Assembly: GCA_927910885.1 (NCBI GenBank) | Contig: CAKMOD010000045.1 | Coordinates: forward strand, 1 to 58,752 | DNA length: 58,752 nt | Reading direction: 5' to 3' | Origin: an uncultured Prevotella sp. | Lineage (GTDB): Bacteria > Bacteroidota > Bacteroidia > Bacteroidales > Bacteroidaceae | Part shown: positions 35,879 through 43,735 of the stretch, piece by piece | How the letters are laid out: the number at the start of each line of letters is the position of its first letter | Numbering within the stretch: the stretch's first letter is position 1 | Translations under genes and position numbers: made by a program | Notes under the pieces: model-generated | Told to the model about the DNA's origin: nothing | What the model saw: the letters and a program-made list of their open reading frames with translations, nothing else | Database searches by the model: none

Positions 35879-37026
35879 TTATTCCACTTCCTCTACTATG
35901 GTGTTAGGAACTTCCTTCGACTTCAACATCTCGTCCAGACTCTTAAAAGTATAAGCAGCCTTGTCCTTAACGAATGTCTTTGCAAAACGATCGCGGAGGC
36001 TCATTAGCTTCTGTACAGCCTCTTGGTAGGTCTCTGCCGTAATACGATCAGCCATAGCCTGTGCGTTTACAGGTGTGAAATCAAAGTACTGTACAAGATA
36101 CTGCTGGAACTGGCGACGCTGATTTTGTGTCATTTCCTGCAATTGTACGTTCATCTTATCCTTAGTGCGATGTATGATAAAGATAAGTTCATCTGGCTCA
36201 CCACCACGCTGACCGTGGTCATATTTCTTCTCATACTCAAAGTGACAATCGCAGAAACCTTTCTCTGCAAGTTCCTTTAATTCCTGCATAGCTGGGTCAA
36301 GGACACGGCGACAGAAGTCAGAGAACTTCTTGTAGTTGTTTTCCAAACGCAGCATTTTGCGGAATTCCAAAGTCTTGATAACGGTACGACCTTTGTCTAC
36401 CCAAGACTCTATAAACATATAGATGCGCTGGGTATAGCGGTTCTTGCATGCAAAGACAATCTGTTTGCCTAAGCGGTGATAACCGAAGTCTAATGATACA
36501 AGACGCTCAGCAACACTATGATCAAGTTTTAGAATTGCGTATTTGTTATAAGAACGGTCCTCAGGTATATAGACGTCACAAAGGTTCGTAGCCTTTGTGT
36601 ACTTTCTTCCTTCAGCCGATTTATAGGGAATTTCAACAGGAATTGAAGCAAGCATCTTCAGCGAATTTCTCAACTGAGGGTAGTGGTTTGGGTCAACACC
36701 TAATTCCTTAATGGTAATTTAATAGGCATACGTCCATCCTCATCCAACTCGTCAGTGTGGAATAAGTCAAGCTGAAAACCTCGTTTGTTATTCAAAATAC
36801 CATGTAAGATAGATTGTAGACTCTCAACAATAGACACCAGAATTCTCACCTGAATGAGCGAATAGTCATGACGCATCATGGTCACAGCAATAGGCTGAAG
36901 AAGCCAGGTCTCTTCTTCTATTGGGATAAGGTCATTCGAGATAGTACGGCTTTTTAACGGGGCTTTCTGTGCCTTTGCTCCATGCTTGCGAGTAACCTTT
37001 CTAATGGCTGTTTTATCTGTTGTCAT
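35879..37026 (-). CDS. Plasmid-type replication initiator (Rep_3/RepB winged-helix), frameshifted
   Basis: About 382 residues after repair. The N-terminal part runs from MTTDKTAIRKVTRKHG to RMPIKLP. One base is missing near 36709-36712; repaired, it continues KELGVDPNHYPQLRNSLKML to the stop at 35879. Two winged-helix halves are suggested by VRILVSIVESLQSIL, by FRKMLRLENNYKKFSDFCRR and by VLDPAMQELKEL, the pattern of iteron-binding Rep_3 initiators. Chromosomal copies are common in Bacteroidales, and no plasmid genes lie near, so its substrate is unclear: an integrated replicon relic or a domesticated DNA-binding protein. Its own TATCTTTG box is at 37074. Confidence 0.7.
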
Positions 37027-37073
37027 ATCTGTTATCTTTGCTTATCATGTATTTTATAACACTTTACAAGCTA

Positions 37074-37081
37074 CAAAGATA
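37074..37081 (-). promoter_or_regulatory. -7 promoter box for the Rep_3 gene
   Basis: TATCTTTG on the minus strand, 48 bases before the inferred ATG. Confidence 0.5.
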
Positions 37082-37190
37082 CCGCTTTTATTTGGAACAA
37101 ACCACTAAAAAAACAAAAATAGTTTCACCATAGTTGCTCGATACCTTTTACCTGAAGCTTTTCTAACTATAAGTTGCTTTGCTCTTAGCT

Positions 37191-37318
37191 ATATATTGCA
37201 AGGTGTTTAGTGCTCAGCACCATTCGTGCTAACCAACAACACCACATGTGCTGGGCAATAGCACATCTATAAAAGAGGGTAGATTGCTTTATTAATGTCA
37301 GCATAATATATTGCAAGG
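37191..37318. repeat. 13-bp direct repeats flanking array E
   Basis: ATATATTGCAAGG occurs at 37191-37203 and again at 37306-37318, enclosing array E. This could be a remnant of an insertion event or part of a larger repeat unit. The rest of the 37082-37477 gap shows no gene. Confidence 0.6.
37217..37264 (+). repeat. 22-bp-pitch palindrome array, copy E (2 sites plus half-site)
   Basis: GCAC-N5-GTGC at 37217 and ACAC-N5-GTGC at 37239, then a left half-site GCAC at 37261 still in phase. A purine-rich AAGAGGGTAGA follows. It lies between divergent genes (Rep_3 and the hemerythrin regulator). Confidence 0.8.
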
Positions 37319-37477
37319 AAAGGAATGTAAGAAAATAGTTGAATATTAAGTAGCTCTCTTATAGTCGTTTTCTTTTGGATAATAATTAATAATAAAAAAC
37401 AAATACTTAATAACAACTATTGCATTATTGACTTTTTTTTTGTTATTTTGCATACGATATCATTACAAAGTGACAAG

Positions 37478-38433
37478 ATGAAGAATCAGAAAATGTATGA
37501 GCCGATGATAAGATGATTTATCTTATCAGAGATAATTATGACCTATTACAGAGTTTAGGTTGCTTTGGTATAAATTTGGGCTTTGGTGATAAGAGCGTGA
37601 GAGAGGTTTGTGATGATCAGAATGTAGATACATACACTTTCTTGGCTGTTGTTAATTTTACGATAAATGGATTTAAAGGATTTGATGATGTTGACAGATT
37701 GTCCATCCCAACCCTTATGCAATATTTGAGAGCGAGTCATACATATTATCTTGAATATAAGTTACCTTTCATACGTAAGGAGTTGTGTGCTGCTTTGGAT
37801 GAAACTGATAATCTGGCTCGTCTTATTATTCGTCTTTATGACGAATATGCTCATTCTATCCACAATCACATGCAATATGAAGAGAAGAATGTGTTTCCAT
37901 ACGTTAACTCATTGTTGAAAGGTGAGGCAAATGATACATACGATGTAGAGACTTATTCTAAGCATCATAGCCAAACGGACGTGAAATTACGTGAGTTGAA
38001 GAGTATTATTATCAAGTATCTTCCTTCTGATGCGCATCATAACAACCGTCTTACAGCTACGTTATATGACATATATAATTGCGAAGCATGGCTTGAACAG
38101 CATGCTTTGGTTGAAGAAGAAATCTTTATTCCAGTAATCAGACGCTTAGAGCAGAAGAGTAAGCAGAATGATGTTAGTGTGAAGATTTCAAACATGATTA
38201 CGCAGAATCCTGTTTCAAATGAGGTGCTTAGTGATCGTGAAAAGGATGTGATTGTAGCTGTTGCGCAGGGAATGACAAACAAGGAGATAGCTGACCATTT
38301 ATGTATCTCTACAAATACTGTCATTACGCATCGCCGTAATATAGCCCGTAAGTTGCAGATACATTCACCTGCAGGATTGACAATCTATGCGATTGTTAAT
38401 AATCTTGTGGATATCAGTAGTGTTAAACTTTAA
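37478..38433 (+). CDS. Hemerythrin-domain LuxR-type transcriptional regulator (ScdA/YtfE-like N-terminus), frameshifted near the start
   Basis: About 318 residues after repair. Order: a short ScdA/YtfE-type N-terminal segment (LGCFGINLGFGDKSVREVC, about 25-43), a hemerythrin bundle (about 95-225) with candidate iron ligands in SHTYYLEY, HNHMQYEEKN, KHHSQTD and EQHALVEEE, and a C-terminal LuxR HTH (LSDREKDVIVAVAQGMTNKE to VITHRRNIARKLQ). In ScdA/YtfE the segment holds a CC pair; here those positions are LG. The start at 37478 (MKNQKMYEPM) needs one base near 37503-37508; without repair the first ATG in frame is 37513. A di-iron sensor of oxygen, NO or redox state is the likely role. Confidence 0.8.
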
Positions 38434-38445
38434 TAGAAATCAGAT

Positions 38446-38470
38446 AATAGGGTGGGTGAGTCACCCTATT
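38446..38470 (+). other. Hairpin between the two LuxR-type regulator genes
   Basis: A perfect 9-bp stem (AATAGGGTG / CACCCTATT) with a 7-base loop begins 13 bases after the first gene and ends 14 bases before the second ATG. There is no T tail, so it is more likely an mRNA-processing, stability or translation-control structure than a strong terminator. Confidence 0.5.
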
Positions 38471-38484
38471 ACTTTATAAATAAA

Positions 38485-39102
38485 ATGATGGAACATCCAG
38501 CTAACATGAGTATGGGGCGTCCCAAGATAGCTATAGTTGACTCTAATACACTTGTGGTGTTAGGGCTGAAACAGCTGTTACAGAATGTTATGCCAATCAT
38601 GACTGTTGAGTCTTTCTCAAGCTTTCAAGAGTTTGAGAAAGCACAGGTTGACTCATACTATCATTACTTTGTGTCACAAGTAATTGTTCTTGAAAATAGA
38701 CAATTCTTCTCGCAATGTATCCACAAAACCATTGTCTTAACACTTACAAAGGACCCAAATGCTCAACTTTCAGGTTTCCATAGTTTCTGTATTAATGTGC
38801 CTGAAGACGAGCTTGTTAAAGCAATTCTTAAGATAGCACAGTACGGTCATCCTGGTGGTAAGAATCTTCCAGAACTTCCGCAGGTCTTAAAGAATAAGAT
38901 TCTAAGCAATCGTGAGATTGAGGTTTTGTCTTTAATTGTTCAAGGGTTGATAAACAAAGAGATTGCAGAGAAACTAAATATCAGTCTGACAACAGTTATT
39001 ACTCACCGCAAGAATATTATGGACAAGCTCGGAATGAAGAGTGTGTCTGCCTTAACTATCTATGCAGTGATGCATGGTTATATTGATATCAATAAGATTT
39101 AA
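38485..39102 (+). CDS. LuxR/NarL-type regulator with a receiver-like domain lacking the phospho-Asp
   Basis: About 205 residues. The N-terminal domain starts like a receiver (PKIAIVDSNTLVVLGLKQLL), but the strand that should end in the phosphorylated Asp reads YFVSQVIVLENRQ, with no Asp at that place. The C-terminal HTH (LSNREIEVLSLIVQGLINKE to VITHRKNIMDKLG, then ALTIYAV) is close to that of the preceding hemerythrin regulator, as if the HTH halves were duplicated. I chose the ATG at 38485 because the upstream GTG at 38452 lies inside the hairpin and adds unrelated residues. Probably co-transcribed with the sensor. Confidence 0.75.
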   Translation: MMEHPANMSMGRPKIAIVDSNTLVVLGLKQLLQNVMPIMTVESFSSFQEFEKAQVDSYYHYFVSQVIVLENRQFFSQCIHKTIVLTLTKDPNAQLSGFHSFCINVPEDELVKAILKIAQYGHPGGKNLPELPQVLKNKILSNREIEVLSLIVQGLINKEIAEKLNISLTTVITHRKNIMDKLGMKSVSALTIYAVMHGYIDINKI

Positions 39103-39129
39103 TACGGCTAATTTGCTATTTCCTATCCG

Positions 39130-40476
39130 TTATAGGAATGGAGATAGCAGATGAGCAAACCAGCCACGGAAACGCTGCCATGGTGTACGCCACTGTTTCC
39201 ACTTTTCCTCGGTAAGCTTAAAACTATCTTTCTTTTGCGCCTCAAAGAGTTCATCTAACTCATGAGTCGTACATGCATCAACTATAACAGCATTTTCTTC
39301 ACGGTCCCAACGTAGGCTTCTTGCATTAAGATTGGCGGAACCAACAGTACAGAATTGTCCGTCTACGGTGATAATCTTTGTGTGATGGAAACCTTTTTCA
39401 TACATCCATATTGTACACCCTTTTTTCATTAGTTGATGTGCATTATAGAATCCACAGTCGGGAGTAAGAGGGATATCACTCTTTACACTCAGTAGTATTT
39501 CAACCTTTACACCTCGTTTTACAGCATTCCGTAATGCTTTTTTCAAGGCTCTGCTCAATGTAAAATATGGATTGATAAGTTTGATACTATCCTTAGCATC
39601 ATTGATAGCATTAATATAGAAATATCGGATAATATCCTTAGAAATGTGTGGTTCACGATTAATAATACCCACCATTTTACTCCCTGCACTTCCACAAGTG
39701 TCAGGCTTCAAGCCTTTTATGTAATCAGCGTTAGAGATTCCACGATAATATTTAGCACCATGTATTTTCTGTCCAGATGCTAAAAACCACATATTAAGAA
39801 AGATGTTCTGCAATGTATTGACCTCATCTCCTTCAATTCTACAATGCATATCATGCCATGAGCCAACGACTTCAGTTCCATTAATATAATAGTCTGCTAC
39901 ATTCATTCCACCCGTATAGGCAACCTTGCCATCGATAACAACAATCTTACGATGATCACGATTGAAAATGTCATGTAGCCAAGGGAACTCCATTGGCTTA
40001 AACTCATAAATCTCAATGCCCTTTTCACGAATCGCCTTCAGGTGGCGTTTCTTCATAGGACGATTATTACTCGCATTGCCAAAGCCATCAAAGACAGCTC
40101 TAACTTCAACTCCTTCTTTCGTCTTTGCAGCTAAATGTCGTATCAGTTCCTCATTGATAGAATCATTGCGGAAGTTGAAGTATTCCAAATGAATGCTTGA
40201 ACGCGCTTGGTCAATAGCTTTGAAAAGGTCATTAAATTTATCTTTACCAGTTGTAAGAAGCGTTACAGAGTTGTTATGAGAGAAGTGTACATTCTTCTTG
40301 CGAAGCTGATTAACAATCATTGAATCTGCTCTGTCCGCAAGTATCTCGTGTCCTTCAGGTACAGCGTTTAGTGTCTCTGTTTGTGCTGAAAGACATGTTG
40401 GAAACAATATGTAAGATAATGCCATCACCCATGTGATGGCTTTTTTTGTATTAAAGTTCACTTTTTTCTCTCTCAT
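39130..40476 (-). CDS. Secreted phospholipase D-like / cardiolipin synthase-type protein
   Basis: 448 residues with two HKD catalytic motifs, HRKIVVIDG and HTKIITVDG, each followed by a Gly/Ser and Asn segment (TGGMN, GSANLN), so one active site of the PLD superfamily. The N-terminus is a cleavable signal peptide (ITWVMALSYILFPTCLSAQ) rather than the two membrane helices of ClsA, which suggests a periplasmic enzyme. I chose the ATG at 40476, which gives a normal signal peptide; 40512 is an alternative. It lies 87 bases after kdsD in the same direction. Cardiolipin synthesis is the usual role; a lipid-degrading role is possible. Confidence 0.85.
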   Translation of the reverse strand: MREKKVNFNTKKAITWVMALSYILFPTCLSAQTETLNAVPEGHEILADRADSMIVNQLRKKNVHFSHNNSVTLLTTGKDKFNDLFKAIDQARSSIHLEYFNFRNDSINEELIRHLAAKTKEGVEVRAVFDGFGNASNNRPMKKRHLKAIREKGIEIYEFKPMEFPWLHDIFNRDHRKIVVIDGKVAYTGGMNVADYYINGTEVVGSWHDMHCRIEGDEVNTLQNIFLNMWFLASGQKIHGAKYYRGISNADYIKGLKPDTCGSAGSKMVGIINREPHISKDIIRYFYINAINDAKDSIKLINPYFTLSRALKKALRNAVKRGVKVEILLSVKSDIPLTPDCGFYNAHQLMKKGCTIWMYEKGFHHTKIITVDGQFCTVGSANLNARSLRWDREENAVIVDACTTHELDELFEAQKKDSFKLTEEKWKQWRTPWQRFRGWFAHLLSPFL

Positions 40477-40563
40477 TTTCGTCAATAGCAAGCAATAGCC
40501 TATATCAAACAAAGCTTATTATGCTCAATATAAATATCGTAGATAAGATAGTAAAATACTATT

Positions 40564-41535
40564 TTACAGCATACAACTATAATGGTCAACAACACCTAAT
40601 AAGTGTCTTTCCGCATCGCACACTAACACAGTATGCACCTTGTTTTGCTGCATAATCTGTTGAATCTCTGTAATCTTAGTTGTTGGTAAGACTATCTTAG
40701 GTTCCTTTGTCATAATGTCACTGACTGTATGATCAAAGAACTCAGCCTGCCAACGTTCCATGGCTCTACGGATATCACCATCCGTTATCAATCCTATAAC
40801 CTTACCATTGTCAAGCGATACACCTAAACCAAGTTTACCCTTACTAACATGTATGATGGCTTCTCCTAAGTGCATATCCTTTGGAATAATAGGAAGTTCG
40901 TCTGAACGCATTACATCTTGAGCTGTTGTCAACAATCGTTTACCCAATTCTCCACCTGGGTGAAACTGTGCAAAGTCCTGTGGCTTAAAGTTGCGAACAC
41001 GCATAAGTGCAATCGCTAAAGCATCACCCATAACGAGTGCTGCCGTTGTTGAGCTGGTTGGAGCAAGGTTGAGAGGGCACGCTTCTTTCTCAACCCAAAC
41101 CTTTAAGTGGGCTGAAGAATATTTAGCTAATAACGAATTTGGATTGGCACTCATTCCGATAATAGGAATATTCATGTGAAGTACCATTGGAATGAAACGT
41201 AGCAACTCGTCTGTCTGTCCAGAATTTGACAATGCCAATACCACATCGTCCTTTGTCATTACGCCCAAATCGCCATGATAGACATCCAAAGGATTAACAA
41301 AGAATGCAGGTGTACCTGTAGAAGAAAGAGTTGCAGCAATCTTAGCACCAATGTTTCCACTTTTGCCAACACCCGTAACGATAACCTTACCGGTACAATG
41401 GAACATCAAGCTAACAGCCTTATAGAAGTTCTCATCTAACTGGTTAATCAGGTTAAGTGTTGCTTCTGCCTCTTCTCTGATACACTGTGTAGCATATGCT
41501 CTGACTTGTGTCAATCTTTGTTCTGCTTCGTTCAT
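40564..41535 (-). CDS. kdsD: D-arabinose-5-phosphate isomerase
   Basis: A 323-residue KpsF/GutQ-type enzyme converting ribulose-5-phosphate to arabinose-5-phosphate, the first committed step to Kdo of LPS. The SIS domain (GVGKSGNIGAKIAATLSSTG, about 55-74, then LALSNSGQTDELL) is followed by two CBS domains (from about 207 to the end). Complete length. Its start overlaps the kdsA stop by four bases, so the two are coupled. The product is the substrate of the neighbour KdsA. Confidence 0.93.
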   Translation of the reverse strand: MNEAEQRLTQVRAYATQCIREEAEATLNLINQLDENFYKAVSLMFHCTGKVIVTGVGKSGNIGAKIAATLSSTGTPAFFVNPLDVYHGDLGVMTKDDVVLALSNSGQTDELLRFIPMVLHMNIPIIGMSANPNSLLAKYSSAHLKVWVEKEACPLNLAPTSSTTAALVMGDALAIALMRVRNFKPQDFAQFHPGGELGKRLLTTAQDVMRSDELPIIPKDMHLGEAIIHVSKGKLGLGVSLDNGKVIGLITDGDIRRAMERWQAEFFDHTVSDIMTKEPKIVLPTTKITEIQQIMQQNKVHTVLVCDAERHLLGVVDHYSCML

Positions 41536-42290
41536 ACCAGTTTCCCTATTAATTCATCTAACTTATCAAGTTCTAACATATTTGCAGCATCTGATAGTCC
41601 TGCGTCTGGAGTAGGGTGTACTTCAAAGAAGTAGCCTGTTGCTCCAAAGGCTTTGGCTGCTAATGCCATTGAAGGAACAAACTTACGATCGCCAACCGTC
41701 TTACCGTCTCCTGCACTTGGACGCTGTACACTGTGTGTACAATCCATAATGACATTAGGAACGATTTCTTTCATGTCAGGGATATTACGGAAGTCAACAA
41801 CGAGGTTGTTATATCCAAAGCTATTACCACGTTCAGTCAACCATACATCCTTAGCTCCACTTTCCTGACACTTCTGTACAGGATAGCGCATATCTCTACC
41901 ACTAAGGAACTGTGCTTTCTTGATGTTTACAATCTTGCCAGTCTTAGCAGCAGCCACTAATAAGTCGGTCTGACGACAAAGGAAAGCAGGAATCTGGATG
42001 ACATCAATAACTTCTCCAACAGCCTCAGCCTGATAACTCTCATGGATATCTGTCAGTAGTCGTAATCCATACTTATCCTTGATAGCTTGCAACATCGCAA
42101 GACCTTTATCGAGTCCTGGACCACGGAAAGAGTGTATGCTTGTACGATTAGCTTTATCAAAGCTTGCCTTAAAAATGATATCAATATCGTATTTCTTATT
42201 AAGCCTAACCAACTCTTCTGCAACAGTGCTGAGCAGTTCTGGGCTTTCAATAACGCAGGGGCCTGCAATGAAAGTAGGTTTATTCATCAT
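41532..42290 (-). CDS. kdsA: 3-deoxy-8-phosphooctulonate (Kdo8P) synthase
   Basis: A 252-residue enzyme condensing arabinose-5-phosphate with phosphoenolpyruvate to Kdo8P in the cytosol. FIAGPCVIES, FKASFDKANRTS, TDIHE and DCTHSVQRP are the diagnostic blocks. N26-equivalent versus Cys metal ligand: the N-terminal block reads IAGPCVIES and a QRPSAGDG stretch follows the HSVQ motif. First gene of the kdsA-kdsD pair, with a full promoter at 42355. Confidence 0.95.
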   Translation of the reverse strand: MMNKPTFIAGPCVIESPELLSTVAEELVRLNKKYDIDIIFKASFDKANRTSIHSFRGPGLDKGLAMLQAIKDKYGLRLLTDIHESYQAEAVGEVIDVIQIPAFLCRQTDLLVAAAKTGKIVNIKKAQFLSGRDMRYPVQKCQESGAKDVWLTERGNSFGYNNLVVDFRNIPDMKEIVPNVIMDCTHSVQRPSAGDGKTVGDRKFVPSMALAAKAFGATGYFFEVHPTPDAGLSDAANMLELDKLDELIGKLV

Positions 42291-42354
42291 AACTTGATAG
42301 TATATAAAGCTCCTGTCACCATGAAATATTGATATATTCTATCAGAAGCTACTG

Positions 42355-42386
42355 CAAAGTTATATATAATAAGGTGAACAGACAAA
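42355..42386 (-). promoter_or_regulatory. Full -33/-7 promoter for kdsA-kdsD
   Basis: On the minus strand TTTG (42386-42383), 20 bases, then TAACTTTG (42362-42355): consensus spacing. Predicted leader about 60 bases. Confidence 0.7.
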
Positions 42387-42432
42387 TGATTAACGTTCAT
42401 TTAGATGTTTAAAGTAAAACTTATGCATAAAA

Positions 42433-42464
42433 TTTGGTTGTTTAATAGAAAACCTTTTACTTTG
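42433..42464 (+). promoter_or_regulatory. -33/-7 promoter for the outer-membrane barrel gene
   Basis: TTTG (42433-42436), 21 bases, then TACTTTG (42458-42464), one base short of TAnnTTTG. Leader about 90 bases. Confidence 0.5.
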
Positions 42465-42557
42465 CACCCAGAAAACAGAGCTTATTACCCCTTTATGGGT
42501 GGTATGTAGCATAAGGTAAATAGATTTAATTCAGTATTAATTTAAAAGTTTTCTATT

Positions 42558-43094
42558 ATGAAAAAGATTTTATTGTCATTTGCAGTAGCATGTGTTTCAC
42601 TTGCAGCAAGCGCACAGGGTTATGTTGGTGGTAGCATTGGTATCGCTTCATCAAAGATTGGCAATTCAGAGAACGTAACAACTTATCAGGTTCTCCCTGA
42701 GATTGGTGTTAATCTCAACGAGAACTGGGCAATCGGTACAGTAGTTGGTTGGGGTAAAGGTAATCCTGTTAACATCGAGAGCGAGAATTCAGTTAACAAC
42801 TACTTCAAGTTGGAGCCATACGTTCGTTACACTTATGCACGTAGCAAGTATGTAAATGGATTCATTGATGGTGGCTTTGCTTACCAGCATTATAGAGGTG
42901 GTACAAACGCATGGTCTGTAGGTTTGAAGCCAGGTGTTGCTGTAAACGTTAGCCCAAAGGTAAGTTTCGTAGCTCACGTAGGTTTTGCTGGTTGGAAGTC
43001 TGTTAAGCAGAAGGGTTCAAGCGTAGATGCTCACACTTGGGGTGCAAGCCTCGATGGCAACAACATTACTTTCGGTGTTTACTACAACTTCTAA
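42558..43094 (+). CDS. Small outer-membrane beta-barrel protein (porin-like, OmpW/Omp25 type)
   Basis: 178 residues with a clean signal peptide (MKKILLSFAVACVSLAASAQ). The mature part alternates short strands and turns (GYVGGSIGIASSK, TYQVLPEIGVNLNENWAIG, KLEPYVRYTYARSKYV) and ends NNITFGVYYNF, with the terminal Phe expected for BAM-mediated insertion. Eight strands are plausible. Codon use is strongly biased to preferred codons and the gene has its own promoter and terminator, suggesting high expression. Ligand or role unknown. Confidence 0.85.
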   Translation: MKKILLSFAVACVSLAASAQGYVGGSIGIASSKIGNSENVTTYQVLPEIGVNLNENWAIGTVVGWGKGNPVNIESENSVNNYFKLEPYVRYTYARSKYVNGFIDGGFAYQHYRGGTNAWSVGLKPGVAVNVSPKVSFVAHVGFAGWKSVKQKGSSVDAHTWGASLDGNNITFGVYYNF

Positions 43095-43125
43095 TAAGTT
43101 GAATTGAACAAAGTTTAAGTTATAT

Positions 43126-43156
43126 AGAGGGATGCATATTGCATCCCTCTTTTTTA
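43126..43156 (+). terminator. Terminator after the outer-membrane barrel gene
   Basis: A 10-bp stem (AGAGGGATGC / GCATCCCTCT) followed by six Ts, 32 bases after the stop. Confidence 0.9.
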
Positions 43157-43556
43157 TATTATAATACTAACCATTGGTCTTATATTTGTCAATATTTCTT
43201 TTCTTTGTCAGGTCTAATCAATGCTTAACTGTGTCTTTATTAAGCCTTACTTGGCTTTTAAAAGATGCCCTTTTGATCTCTTATTAACGCCTTTTTAAAT
43301 GCTAAACAAGCATCTTTTACTTCTATAATATGTAATCACTTGATTTTATGATAGTTATAAGTGTCTTTGAAAAGCGTATTCTTGAGTTGTTTAATTAAGA
43401 TTTATATTGTTATTCTGTAATAACTTTTTTAGCATAATAGCTGTTGATATATGTAGAAAAAACAAGTAATAAGTTTTTTATTACATACTTGTACTCATCG
43501 TTCCAAACGTTGAGTTGCATTCTCTCCAATAATATATAGCTTGGAGTTTGCCCTTC

Positions 43557-43604
43557 GCACCATTGGTGTTAAGCCTTCGCACCACACGTGCTAAGCCTCA
43601 ACAC
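43557..43604 (+). repeat. 22-bp-pitch palindrome array, copy F (2 sites plus half-site)
   Basis: GCAC-N5-GTGT at 43557 and GCAC-N5-GTGC at 43579, then a left half-site ACAC at 43601 in phase. GGAGAGGGTAAAA follows. It lies between convergent genes; the remainder of 43157-43735 shows no gene. Confidence 0.8.
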
Positions 43605-43735
43605 AATCGTAGGAGAGGGTAAAAAGGCTTATAATCGTCATCATATATATGACGAAATAAGCCTGTTCTGACTAACAATATGAAGTATGTTTTACCTTCC
43701 TATAGTCCTTATAACAAAGCAAATAGGCTAATATG

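Noticed and set aside
36700..37026. A separate 108-residue gene upstream of the Rep_3 protein
   Set aside because: Adding one base near 36710 joins it to the downstream frame with conserved sequence across the join.
35879..37026. An integrated plasmid or ICE around the Rep_3 gene
   Set aside because: No mobilisation, partition, integrase or conjugation genes are nearby, and the flanks are ordinary chromosomal genes.
37217..37264. Palindrome arrays as transcription terminators
   Set aside because: Single stems are mostly 4-5 bp with no T tail, several neighbouring genes already have strong terminators, and copy E lies between divergent genes.
43170..43556. A riboswitch or ncRNA in the long gap between the barrel gene and the MscS channel
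   Set aside because: I found only AT-rich sequence without a stable paired core; the gap is between convergent 3' ends.
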